A stretch of DNA of 64,000 nucleotides from an uncultured Aggregatibacter sp. (GTDB lineage: Bacteria; Pseudomonadota; Gammaproteobacteria; Enterobacterales; Pasteurellaceae): assembly GCF_901873365.1 (NCBI RefSeq), contig NZ_CABFLM010000011.1:1-64000 (forward strand). Direction: 5' to 3'. Position 1 is the first letter of the stretch. The number at the start of each line of letters is the position of its first letter. Below, in pieces: positions 26,819 through 35,021 of this stretch. Under the pieces are notes generated by a model that had not been told where the DNA came from, made no database searches, and saw only the letters and a program-made list of their open reading frames with translations. Both the position numbers and the translations under genes were made by a program.

Positions 26819-28582
26819 ATGGCGGTAGAAGCAGCTGACGGCGATTTATTGCACGTGGTGGAGTTATTGGGGGCGGCGGTAGTTGCCGTGCCGTTATTTA
26901 AACGTTTAGGTCTAGGCTCAATTCTGGGTTATTTGGCTGCGGGGCTGGTTATCGGACCCTTCGGATTAAAGCTCGTTACCGATTCCCACGCTATTTTGCA
27001 TATTGCGGAATTCGGCGTGGTGATGTTTCTGTTTTTGATCGGGCTGGAAATGAAGCCGTCGCATTTATGGAAATTGCGTAATCAGATTTTCGGCTTGGGT
27101 ACCCTGCAGGTGACTTTTTCCAGTCTGTTCCTTACCCAAATCGGGCTGGCTTACGGTTTTTCTTTAGTGATGTCGTTTATTTCGGCGGTAGGTTTTACAC
27201 TCACCTCCACCGCAATGGTCATGCAGATTATGGACGAACGTCATGAAATCAGCACACCGCAAGGTCAGCGCATTGTCTCCATTTTGCTGTTTGAAGATTT
27301 GCTGATTGTGCCCATGCTGGCGATTGTAGCATTTCTAGCACCCGATAATCCCAATGCCGTTGCCGATGCCGTACCGCTATGGCAGAAAATCGGTGTTGCC
27401 GCGCTTTCTTTGGCAGCGTTGATTGCTACAGGTATTTGGCTGCTCAATCCGCTGTTTAAAATTCTGGCAAAATCCAAAGCACGCGAGGTGATGACTGCCG
27501 CCGCGCTGCTGGTGGTACTCGGTGCGGCTTATTTAATGGAGCTGGGCGGTCTGTCTATGGCGATGGGTGCGTTTCTGGCGGGAGTGCTGCTGTCGGAATC
27601 CGACTTCCGTCATCAGCTTGAAGCGGATATCGAACCGTTCCGAGGCCTTTTGCTCGGGCTGTTTTTCTTAGCTGTCGGGATGTCGCTGGATGTGGCAACG
27701 GTGCTCAATAACTGGAAGGTAATTCTTTCCGCCACTGTACTGATGATTATCTTGAAATGCCTTGCCATTTATGGAGTGGCGCGTTTTGCCAAAGCAAGCC
27801 ATCACACCGCGATACACCGCGCCGTACTGATGTCGCAGGGCGGTGAATTCGCCTTCGTATTACTCGCCTCCGCTGCCGTACAACGGGCGATTAATGCGGA
27901 AGTGCTAGCGAATATGACGGCAATCGTGGTGCTCTCCATGATTATGACACCCTTCAGCGTTATGCTGTTCGACCGCTATTTCAAAGAATCCCGCGCAGCT
28001 GCGGCAGTGGACGATGTGGAAGAACATGCGGGCGAACTCAACGGCAACGTGCTGATTATCGGATTCGGGCGCATGGGGCAGGTGGTCAGCCAAATGCCGC
28101 TAGCCTACGGTGCCACCATTTCCATTCTGGACAACGATCCCGACATCATCAACGTCGCACGCGAATACGGTTTCAAAGTCTATTACGGCGAAGCCACCCG
28201 CGCCGACGTGCTGCATGCCTGCGGCGTAGAACACACCGACATCGTAGCGGTATGCGTGGACGACGGAGAAAGTGCGGTCAGAATTGTGGAAAATATTCAT
28301 CATATCAACCCGAACGCCAAGGTGTTCGTGCGCGCCTGGGACAGACGCAATGCGCTGGCCCTAGTGAAAGCGGAAGCGGATTTCGTAGTGCGCGAAACCT
28401 TCTATTCTTCCATGAAAATGGGCGATGAAATCGTCAAGGCATTGGGTGCTAGCGTGCAGGAATTACGTGCCATACACGACAAAGTACGCGACGCCGACAA
28501 AGAACGCTTCGCTTTGGAAATTGCCGGCAAGGAATTTGAAGGGCGCAGATTACTATTGGGGAATATAAAGAAAAATTCGTAA
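26819..28582 (+). CDS. KefB/KefC-family monovalent cation:proton antiporter
   Basis: 587 residues. The N-terminal two thirds are a CPA2 antiporter domain with about 12 membrane segments (GSILGYLAAGLVIGPFGL, HIAEFGVVMFLFLIGLEMKPS, GFTLTSTAMVMQIM, ISTPQGQRIVSILLFEDLLIVP). From about residue 405 a cytosolic RCK/TrkA-N domain follows (GNVLIIGFGRMGQVVSQ, GEATRADVLHACG). Family members are glutathione-gated K+ efflux systems protecting against electrophiles; here gating is inferred only. Composition is intermediate between host and island, and a perfect Haemophilus USS (28270-28278) is inside the gene, unlike its GC-rich neighbours, so it may already have passed through a Pasteurellaceae genome. 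Confidence 0.88.
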   Translation: MAVEAADGDLLHVVELLGAAVVAVPLFKRLGLGSILGYLAAGLVIGPFGLKLVTDSHAILHIAEFGVVMFLFLIGLEMKPSHLWKLRNQIFGLGTLQVTFSSLFLTQIGLAYGFSLVMSFISAVGFTLTSTAMVMQIMDERHEISTPQGQRIVSILLFEDLLIVPMLAIVAFLAPDNPNAVADAVPLWQKIGVAALSLAALIATGIWLLNPLFKILAKSKAREVMTAAALLVVLGAAYLMELGGLSMAMGAFLAGVLLSESDFRHQLEADIEPFRGLLLGLFFLAVGMSLDVATVLNNWKVILSATVLMIILKCLAIYGVARFAKASHHTAIHRAVLMSQGGEFAFVLLASAAVQRAINAEVLANMTAIVVLSMIMTPFSVMLFDRYFKESRAAAAVDDVEEHAGELNGNVLIIGFGRMGQVVSQMPLAYGATISILDNDPDIINVAREYGFKVYYGEATRADVLHACGVEHTDIVAVCVDDGESAVRIVENIHHINPNAKVFVRAWDRRNALALVKAEADFVVRETFYSSMKMGDEIVKALGASVQELRAIHDKVRDADKERFALEIAGKEFEGRRLLLGNIKKNS

Positions 28583-28587
28583 AATAG

Positions 28588-28652
28588 ACCGCACTTTTGT
28601 AGCTGCAAGCGATGGAATTTAAGCGAAAAATTGCAAAAATTCCACCGCACTT
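28588..28652. other. Two Haemophilus USS copies after kefB
   Basis: ACCGCACTT at 28588-28596 and 28644-28652, same orientation, inside the otherwise neisserial island. The second overlaps the stop codon of the remnant that follows. Confidence 0.85.
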
Positions 28653-28653
28653 T

Positions 28654-28925
28654 TTACGCCCGTTCGGAACGCAGGCGGTGTTGGCGGATGTTTTTCAGCA
28701 GGCGGAACAGTTCCGCCCACGCGGAGCGTTTCGGCTGCGGGGTGTTGCCTGTGCCGATGAGCTTCATTTGATAAGCATACCAGTCCAGTTCGAGAAAGCC
28801 GCCGAGCTTGCGATCGATGAATCCCAAGCCTGTGCGGACGGCGGGCAATTCCGCTTTTGCCAATCCGCCCGATAACATCCGTTGCGGCAAATCGGGAATG
28901 AGTGCAAATAGTATTTCAGACGGCC
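28654..28925 (-). pseudogene. Unrecognised neisserial gene remnant
   Basis: An open minus-strand frame ends at 28654 and encodes LPQRMLSGGLAKAELPAVRT, GFIDRKLGGFLELDWYAY and a basic C-terminus. It has no credible start with a binding site; the frame runs upstream through a DUS (28915-28924). G+C-rich and protein-like, so probably the tail of a larger neisserial gene. I do not recognise the family. Confidence 0.4.
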
Positions 28926-28949
28926 TTTTAAGGTTTCTACATCTATATT

Positions 28950-29000
28950 TTAGTCGGCGAACTGTTTTTTCATTCGTTCGCGTCGCTCTTGCGCTTCTAC
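28950..29000 (-). pseudogene. C-terminal stub of a neisserial gene cut by the right IS
   Basis: Minus-strand codons read EAQERRERMKKQFAD then stop (28950-28952), followed by a DUS as is usual after neisserial genes. The frame is broken at 29000, where homology to the transposase begins. Confidence 0.4.
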
Positions 29001-29810
29001 GGACAATGGCACAGCCTCTCCGATCCCGAACTCGAACACAGCCTCATCACCCGCATCGATTTCAACCTGTTTTGCTGTTTTGACGAGTTGAGCATCCCCG
29101 ATTACAGCACCTTATGCCGCTACCGCAACTGGCTGGCGCAAGACAACACCCTGTCCGAACTGCTGGAACTGATTAACCGACAACTGACCGAAAAAGGCCT
29201 AAAAGTAGAGAAAGCATCCGCCGCCGTCATTGACGCCACCATTATTCAAACTGCCGGCAGCAAACAGCGTCAGGCCATAGAAGTTGATGAGGAAGGACAC
29301 GTCAGCGGCCAAACCACACCGAGCAAAGATAAAGATGCCCGTTGGACAAAGAAAAACGATTTATACAAACTCGGTTACAAACAACATACCCGCACCGATG
29401 CGGAAGGCTATATTGAGAAACTGCACATCACCCCCGCCAATACCCATGAGTGCAACCACCTGTCACCTTTGCTGGAAGGAATAGCCGAAGGTACGACCGT
29501 CTATGCCGATAAAGGCTATGACAGTAAGGAAAACCGGCAACATCTGAAAGAACATCAGTTGTTGGACGGCATTATGCGCAAAGCCCACCGTAACCGTCCG
29601 CTGACGGAAAATCAAACGAAGCGTAACCGGTATTTATCGAAAACCCGTTATGTGGTCGAACAAAGCTTCGGTACGCTGCACCGTAAATTCCGCTATGCCC
29701 GGGCAGCCTATTTCGGGTTGATTAAAGTGAGTGCGCAAAGCCATCTAAAGGCGATGTGTTTGAACCTGTTGAAAGCGGCTAACAGGCTAAGTGTGCCTGT
29801 TGCCGCCTAA
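29000..29810 (+). pseudogene. IS5-family transposase lacking the N-terminus
   Basis: Encodes from GQWHSLSDPELEHS to the natural C-terminus (LLKAANRLSVPVAA). All three catalytic acidic positions are visible: AVIDATII, YADKGYD and VVEQSFGTLHRK. About the first 54 residues (DNA-binding N-terminus) are missing and the upstream codons come from the neighbouring remnant, so activity is doubtful. Confidence 0.85.
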
Positions 29811-29957
29811 AAGGCGGCCCGGATGCCTGATTATCGGGCGTCCGGGGAGGATTAAGGGGGTATTTGGGTAAAATCAGGAGGTATTGGGGGCGGAAACAGC
29901 CGAAAACCTGTGTTTGGGTTTCGGTTGTCGGAGGAAAGGCTTTTTTGCAAAGGTCTC
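29000..29957 (+). mobile_element. Right IS5-family (IS1106-like) copy, 5' truncated
   Basis: Homology to the left copy starts at 29000 (CGGACAATGGC). It retains the transposase 3' part, a GC-rich tail and the right terminal repeat TTTTTTGCAAAGGTCTC (ending 29957). Confidence 0.88.
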
Positions 29958-30006
29958 AAATAACGTTCCGTGTGTGGTTTATTTGTGCAACAAGTTGCAC
30001 GCTACG
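29958..30006. repeat. Right half of the interrupted REP-like spacer plus one unit
   Basis: AAATAACGTTCCGTGTGTGG continues the spacer broken at 22370, then an inverted AAC-stem unit followed by GCTACG. Confidence 0.85.
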
Positions 30007-30023
30007 AGAGGAAAAATTGCGCT

Positions 30024-30047
30024 CCATACGCATAGCGTATGGTTTTT
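30024..30047 (+). terminator. Hairpin CCATACGC-ATA-GCGTATGG with T-run
   Basis: Perfect eight-pair stem followed by TTTTTA. No plus-strand gene ends just upstream except the island, so its function is unclear. Confidence 0.45.
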
Positions 30048-30074
30048 ATAGCCACATTTTGGCAAGCTATAATA

Positions 30075-30103
30075 AAAAAGGCTTTCATTACGAAAGCCTT
30101 TTC
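30075..30103. terminator. Bidirectional terminator, ends pta transcription
   Basis: AAAAGGCTTTC / GAAAGCCTTTT stem with A- and T-runs. On the minus strand it lies 36 bases after the pta stop. Confidence 0.8.
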
Positions 30104-30138
30104 TTTTGCACAAAAGTGCGGTGTGTTTTTCAAGCGTT

Positions 30139-32274
30139 TTATTGTGTTGCTTGAATTGCCGTTAATGCAATGGTGTACACAATGTCATCAACCAACGCAC
30201 CACGGGACAAGTCGTTCACCGGTTTACGCATACCTTGGAGCATCGGGCCGATAGAAACAAGGTCGGCGGAACGTTGAACTGCTTTATAGGTGGTATTACC
30301 GGTATTCAGATCCGGGAAGATGAATACGGTGGCTTGACCGGCAACCGGAGAATTTGGCGCTTTAGAGCGTGCCACATCTTCCATCACCGCGGCATCGTAT
30401 TGTAATGGACCATCGATGAGTAAATCAGGACGTTTTTCTTTCGCAATACGAGTCGCTTCTTTTACTTTTTCAACGTCTGCACCGCTACCGGAAGAGCCGG
30501 TAGAGTAGGAGATCATCGCCACTTTCGGTTCGATACCGAAGGATTTCGCCGATTCGGCAGATTGAATCGCAATTTCCGCGAGTTGTTCTGCGGTCGGATC
30601 CGGGTTCACCGCGCAGTCACCGTAAACTAACACTTGATCCGGTAACAACATGAAGAAGATAGAAGAAATAATGGAGCTGCCCGGTGCGGTTTTGATAATT
30701 TGCATCGGTGGACGAATGGTGTTGGCTGTGGTGTGAACTGCACCGGAGACCAAGCCATCCACTTCGTTGGCTTCTAACATCATGGTGCCAAGTACAACGT
30801 TGTCTTCCAATTGTTCACGCGCCATGGTTTCTGTCATGCCTTTGGCTTTACGTAATTCTACTAAACGCGCGACATAGTTCTCACGTACGCTTGCCGGGTC
30901 AACAACCGTAATACCTTTAACTAATTTCACACCTTGAGATTCAGTAACGCGTTTTACTTCTTCAGGGTTGGCCAACAAGATACATTCTGCGATACCGCGT
31001 TCAGCACATAAGATTGCCGCTTTGATTGTACGTGGTTCATCCCCTTCCGGTAAGACGATACGTTTATTCGCCGCACGGGCTAATTCCGTTAATTGGAAGC
31101 GGAATGCCGGTGGAGATAGACGACGTAAACGGCTTGAAGCTTCAACTAATCCGTTAACGAAGGCGGCATCTAATTTTTCGCTGGTGTAGCGTTTGATGTT
31201 TTCAATGCGCTCTTTATCGTCAACCGGTACTTCAAGGTTAAAGTTTTGTAGGCTTAAAGCGGTTTGCCAGGTGTTGCCTTCAATACGGAAAACCGGCAAT
31301 TTTTTGTTTTCAAAAACATGTTGACAAAGTTTGTTGATTTGTGGATCTAATTTGTAACCGCCGGTTAATAATAAACCACCGATTTCAATACCGTTAGACA
31401 CCGCAAGGGCCGCTGCCACGATTACATCAGGGCGGTCAGCAGAAACCACGAGTAAGCTTCCGGCACGGAAGTGTTCCACCATATTTGGCAAACTTCTTGC
31501 GCAGAAAGTGATACCGCGAATACGACGGTTGACATCGCCTTCATTAAGAATGGATGCACCTAAATGTTTAATTAAATCAATGGCACGGGTTGCGATAAGA
31601 TCGGCAGACCATGGAATACAAGCCAATAAGTTGAGCTGGCTTTGTGCAAATAATTTTACCAACTCGGATTCGCTGTTGTGGCTGTGTTGGAAAGAATCGA
31701 AAATTTCGCTTAAATCTGGGCGGGTTCTGCCGGATTCATCTACTGGCGCATTGAATTTGTTCACGATCACGCCAAGAAGATTTTTATTGCCCTGACCACC
31801 GAACAGAGAAGCCGCTGCTTCTACACGTTCTTTTAATTGTGCCGGGGTTTCTGTGGCCGGTGCCGCAACTAACACGATTTCCGCATCAAGTGCTTGGGCG
31901 ATTTCGTAGTTAATACTATTGGCGAAAGAATGTTTGCGGGTTGGAATCAAGCCTTCCACAATGACAATTTCATTGTTTTTAGCAAGACGTTGATGATTTT
32001 CAACGATTTTTTCTAATAAAACATCAGATTGATTTTGACCGATCAGGGATTCTGCCACGCTTAGCATAAACGGCTCAGCCGTTTCTAAACCGGTGCTGGT
32101 GCGTACGATAGCCGTTGTGCGGTCGATAATATCTTCACCGGTATTTGGTTGAGAAATAGGTTTCATGAAACCGACTTTGGCACCTTTTTGTTCAAGTGCG
32201 TTGATTAAACCAAGACTTACGCTGGTTAAACCCACGCCGGTGCTAATCGGAATTAAAATAATAGTACGAGACAT
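30139..32274 (-). CDS. pta: Phosphate acetyltransferase
   Basis: Converts acetyl-CoA and phosphate to acetyl-phosphate, 711 residues, the long proteobacterial form. The N-terminal dethiobiotin-synthetase-like P-loop domain starts MSRTIILIPISTGVGLTSVSLG; a DRTGG domain is in the middle; the C-terminal catalytic PTA domain has RIVLPEGDEPRTIKAA, GLVSGAVHTTANTIRP, YSTGSSGSGADVEKV and the terminal QGMRKPVNDLSRGA. Downstream of ackA, 71 bases apart. Confidence 0.97.
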   Translation of the reverse strand: MSRTIILIPISTGVGLTSVSLGLINALEQKGAKVGFMKPISQPNTGEDIIDRTTAIVRTSTGLETAEPFMLSVAESLIGQNQSDVLLEKIVENHQRLAKNNEIVIVEGLIPTRKHSFANSINYEIAQALDAEIVLVAAPATETPAQLKERVEAAASLFGGQGNKNLLGVIVNKFNAPVDESGRTRPDLSEIFDSFQHSHNSESELVKLFAQSQLNLLACIPWSADLIATRAIDLIKHLGASILNEGDVNRRIRGITFCARSLPNMVEHFRAGSLLVVSADRPDVIVAAALAVSNGIEIGGLLLTGGYKLDPQINKLCQHVFENKKLPVFRIEGNTWQTALSLQNFNLEVPVDDKERIENIKRYTSEKLDAAFVNGLVEASSRLRRLSPPAFRFQLTELARAANKRIVLPEGDEPRTIKAAILCAERGIAECILLANPEEVKRVTESQGVKLVKGITVVDPASVRENYVARLVELRKAKGMTETMAREQLEDNVVLGTMMLEANEVDGLVSGAVHTTANTIRPPMQIIKTAPGSSIISSIFFMLLPDQVLVYGDCAVNPDPTAEQLAEIAIQSAESAKSFGIEPKVAMISYSTGSSGSGADVEKVKEATRIAKEKRPDLLIDGPLQYDAAVMEDVARSKAPNSPVAGQATVFIFPDLNTGNTTYKAVQRSADLVSIGPMLQGMRKPVNDLSRGALVDDIVYTIALTAIQATQ

Positions 32275-32308
32275 AATTTACCTTCGATTGGAATAGAGGA
32301 TTAAAAAG

Positions 32309-32333
32309 AAACTGCCGAATAAATCGGCAGTTT
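32309..32333 (-). promoter_or_regulatory. Hairpin between ackA and pta
   Basis: AAACTGCCGA / TCGGCAGTTT stem with a five-base loop. On the minus strand it is followed by TTTCTTTTT, so it could partly terminate ackA transcripts before pta or shape mRNA processing. Confidence 0.5.
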
Positions 32334-32345
32334 ATAGATTACGTT

Positions 32346-33548
32346 TTAGATGCAAAGACGTGCGGTGTCTTGTGCGATCACTAATTCTTCATTGGTTGGA
32401 ATTACCATGGCGATTGGTGTGTTATCAGCGGTAATCACGCCTTCTTTACCAAAACGGGCGGCCAAGTTTTTCTCATTATCCAATTTGTAACCGAATAATT
32501 TTAAGTGTGCTAAGGTGAGTTCGCGTACGTGCGCAGAGTTTTCACCAATACCGCCGGTAAAGACAATGGCATCCAAACGCTCACCGATAACGGCCATGTA
32601 AGAACCGATGTATTTAGCTAAACGGTAGCAATAAACATCTAATGCGCGTTTTGCCGGGATTTCTTTGTCGTAGTTGTCTTCGGCATAACGGCAGTCGCTA
32701 GTGACTTCGGTTAAACCAAGCAAACCGGATTTTTTCGTTAAGGTGGTGTTGATTTCTTCAACGGACATGCCGAGGGTGTCGTGCATGTAGAAAACGATAG
32801 CCGGGTCGATGTCACCACAACGGGTACCCATGACTAAACCTTCTAACGGGGTTAAACCCATAGAGGTATCGATACATTCGCCATGACGAATTGCGGATAC
32901 GGAACCACCGTTACCTAAATGGCAAGTGATCACGTTGACTTTGTTTTCTGCAACGCCTAAACGTTTTGCTGCTTCACGACTGACATAATAGTGGCTTGTA
33001 CCGTGTGCGCCGTAGCGACGAACACCGTGATCGCGATATAAAGAGTAAGGTAATGCGTATAAGTATGCTTCTTCCGGCATGGTTTGGTGGAATGCGGTAT
33101 CAAATACCACCACGTTTTTCTCTTTCAAATGCGGGAAGAGTTTGAATGCTTCTTTGATACCGATTAAGTGTGCAGGGTTGTGTAATGGCGCAAATTGAAT
33201 TGCATCTTCGATGCCTTTAACCACTTCATCGGTAACGATAACGGAAGAAGTGAATTTTTCGCCTCCGTGTACGATACGGTGACCGATAGCAACAACGCCT
33301 TTTTGTAATTCAGGATCAAGCGAGAAAATGTTATTAACAACAAAATTTAACGCTTCGGCGTGAGCGGCGCCGGCACCTAAATCAGCCTGTCCTTTTTCGC
33401 CGTGTAATTTCCATTTAATACGGGCTTCAGGTAAGTAAAACGCTTCGGCTAAGCCGGACAATTTTTCTTCGCCGGTGGCAGGATTCAAAATAGAAAATTT
33501 TAATGAAGAGCTACCACAATTGAGGATTAGGACTAATTTTTCAGACAT
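32346..33548 (-). CDS. ackA: Acetate kinase
   Basis: Makes ATP and acetate from acetyl-phosphate, 400 residues. The start is the ATG at 33548 (MSEKLVLILNCGSSSLKFS); the open frame extends ten codons upstream without homology. Family motifs: NCGSSSLKF (10-18), AHRIVHGG-type GHRIVHGGEKFT, ITCHLGNGGSVSAI (ATP site), DTSMGLTPLEGLVMGTRCGDID and FTGGIGENSAHVR. Forms the fermentation operon ackA-pta. Confidence 0.98.
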   Translation of the reverse strand: MSEKLVLILNCGSSSLKFSILNPATGEEKLSGLAEAFYLPEARIKWKLHGEKGQADLGAGAAHAEALNFVVNNIFSLDPELQKGVVAIGHRIVHGGEKFTSSVIVTDEVVKGIEDAIQFAPLHNPAHLIGIKEAFKLFPHLKEKNVVVFDTAFHQTMPEEAYLYALPYSLYRDHGVRRYGAHGTSHYYVSREAAKRLGVAENKVNVITCHLGNGGSVSAIRHGECIDTSMGLTPLEGLVMGTRCGDIDPAIVFYMHDTLGMSVEEINTTLTKKSGLLGLTEVTSDCRYAEDNYDKEIPAKRALDVYCYRLAKYIGSYMAVIGERLDAIVFTGGIGENSAHVRELTLAHLKLFGYKLDNEKNLAARFGKEGVITADNTPIAMVIPTNEELVIAQDTARLCI

Positions 33549-33841
33549 AAGCGACCTATACGGGTTTGAGTTAAACAAAATCCGTTCAAATAGTGAACGA
33601 ATAATAGAAAATTAAACCGCCATAGAATACACCCTTCACCTTTTAAAATAAATTCTTAACATCAAAAAATGCGACCTGAATCAAAAAAATTTAGCAATTT
33701 TTTTACATTTCGTAAGTGATTCATTTTTCCTGAAAAAAAGATTACTAAAGAAGAGGTATGAATATGGAAAATTAAAAAATCCGTCAGTTTATGTTATGTT
33801 GAGCAACCTGACGTTGAATTGACACAAAGGATAAGCATGAC

Positions 33842-34285
33842 ATGGGTTTTTATCGCACATTAAAAATAGGGCAAAAATATTTAAATAGTTGGCCTTTAGA
33901 GCCTAAATTAGGCGCTATCTTTCCCGAAAATCGCGTTATTAAAGCCACTTTATTTGCCCAGAAAATGATGCCGTTTCTCGCGGTATTATTTGTGGTGTGG
34001 CAGCAAATTTATGCACGAGGGGACAACATGGCGCTTGCTGTTGCGGTGTTAAGCGCTTTATTTGCGTTATGTTTGCCTTTGCAGGGATTTTATTGGTTAG
34101 GCAAACGTGCACAAACGGCATTGCCCCCTCAAAGTGCGGTCGGTTTTCAACGCGTTTTTGAAAAATTGAGAGAGACGCAGGATACCTTACCTTCTTTCCC
34201 CGACAAGCCCACCTATTTGGATTTGGCAAAGTTACTGAATCTTGCTCAGAAAAAATTACCCCGTGATTTTTGGCAGGAGCTTTAA
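33842..34285 (+). CDS. yfbV: UPF0208 membrane protein YfbV
   Basis: 147 residues; N-terminal MGFYRTLKIGQKYLNSWPLEPKLGAIFPENRVIKAT is the UPF0208 signature, followed by two membrane segments (about 42-58 and 66-86) and a cytosolic tail. Molecular function unknown; in E. coli it influences macrodomain organisation. Divergent from ackA, as in enterobacteria. Confidence 0.92.
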   Translation: MGFYRTLKIGQKYLNSWPLEPKLGAIFPENRVIKATLFAQKMMPFLAVLFVVWQQIYARGDNMALAVAVLSALFALCLPLQGFYWLGKRAQTALPPQSAVGFQRVFEKLRETQDTLPSFPDKPTYLDLAKLLNLAQKKLPRDFWQEL

Positions 34286-34330
34286 TTCCCCGATTTTTTC
34301 TATATTCCCAAACATAACAATGGTATAGTG

Positions 34331-34368
34331 ACGCCCCTTTGCTTCTTTGTGCAAAAGGGCGTTTTTTT
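34331..34368 (+). terminator. Terminator of yfbV
   Basis: ACGCCCCTTTGC / GCAAAAGGGCGT imperfect stem followed by T7. Confidence 0.8.
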
Positions 34369-34382
34369 GTGCGTAAATTTTT

Positions 34383-34398
34383 GCGCAAACGGTTTCGT
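34383..34398. promoter_or_regulatory. PurR box upstream of cvpA-purF
   Basis: GCGCAAACGGTTTCGT matches the purine operator (ACGCAAAC-GTTTGCGT) at nearly all core positions, 65 bases before cvpA. Confidence 0.7.
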
Positions 34399-34462
34399 TT
34401 TTTGCTAGAATAACGCCCGTTGCAAATAGAAGTGTCTTTTTCAACACTTTAGAGATGATTTG

Positions 34463-35008
34463 ATGATTGATTACATTATTATCGGTATTATTGTTTTTTC
34501 CGTTATTGTCAGCTTATTACGCGGTTTCGTCCGCGAAGTGATGTCACTAGCCAGTTGGATTGTGGCATTTTTTATTGCAAGCAATTTTTATGTGTATTTG
34601 GCGGGTTTGTTAACTTCCATTGAATCCTTGTATATTCGCAATGGTGTTGCCATTGCTATCTTATTTATTGCCTCATTGATTGTTGGCGCTATCGTGAATT
34701 ATGTATTAGGTCAGCTAGTGGATCGTACCGGCTTAAGCGGGACGGATCGAGTACTTGGTGCTTGCTTCGGGCTATTACGTGGCGTGCTCATTGTGGCGGC
34801 AATGTTATTTTTCTTGGATACGTTCACCGCGTCAAATCAAAGTGATTGGTGGAAAGAGTCAAAATTAATACCGCACTTTCGTTTTGTGGTGGATTGGTTC
34901 TTCCAACAAATACAAGCCAATTCCAGTTTTTTAAATTCAACCTTGAATTTGGAGCAAGTGGCTACACCGGCTTCAAATCCAACCCCAACTTCAACGCAGA
35001 ATCAGTAG
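34463..35008 (+). CDS. cvpA: CvpA family membrane protein
   Basis: 181 residues. The ATG at 34463 is preferred to an in-frame TTG one codon earlier. Four membrane segments, with GFVREVMSLASWIVAFFIA and DRTGLSGTDRVLGACFGLLRG diagnostic of CvpA. Required for colicin V production and envelope stress or bile resistance in enterics; biochemical role unknown. Co-transcribed with purF 13 bases downstream, as in E. coli. Its C-terminus is a Pro/Thr/Asn-rich tail. Confidence 0.93.
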   Translation: MIDYIIIGIIVFSVIVSLLRGFVREVMSLASWIVAFFIASNFYVYLAGLLTSIESLYIRNGVAIAILFIASLIVGAIVNYVLGQLVDRTGLSGTDRVLGACFGLLRGVLIVAAMLFFLDTFTASNQSDWWKESKLIPHFRFVVDWFFQQIQANSSFLNSTLNLEQVATPASNPTPTSTQNQ

Positions 35009-35021
35009 AGGAACAACGTGT

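Larger units (their letters stand above)
22371..29957. mobile_element. Neisseria-derived island bounded by truncated IS copies
   Basis: The outer boundaries are IS ends in inverted orientation: (A)AGACCTTTGCAAAA at 22371 and TTTTTTGCAAAGGTCTC ending at 29957. The host repeat on the left ends GGTTAAATA and on the right begins AAATAACG, so AAATA is duplicated across the insertion. Inside are rclA-like, lysR, luciferase-like monooxygenase and kefB/C genes plus remnants. Base composition is visibly higher in G+C: a sample row at 24001-24060 has 39 of 60 G+C, against 26 of 60 at 10021-10080 in nusA. Neisserial uptake sequences occur throughout. I infer acquisition of Neisseriaceae DNA by an oral Pasteurellaceae; whether it came as one transposition or by homologous exchange between IS copies cannot be told. 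Confidence 0.8.
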
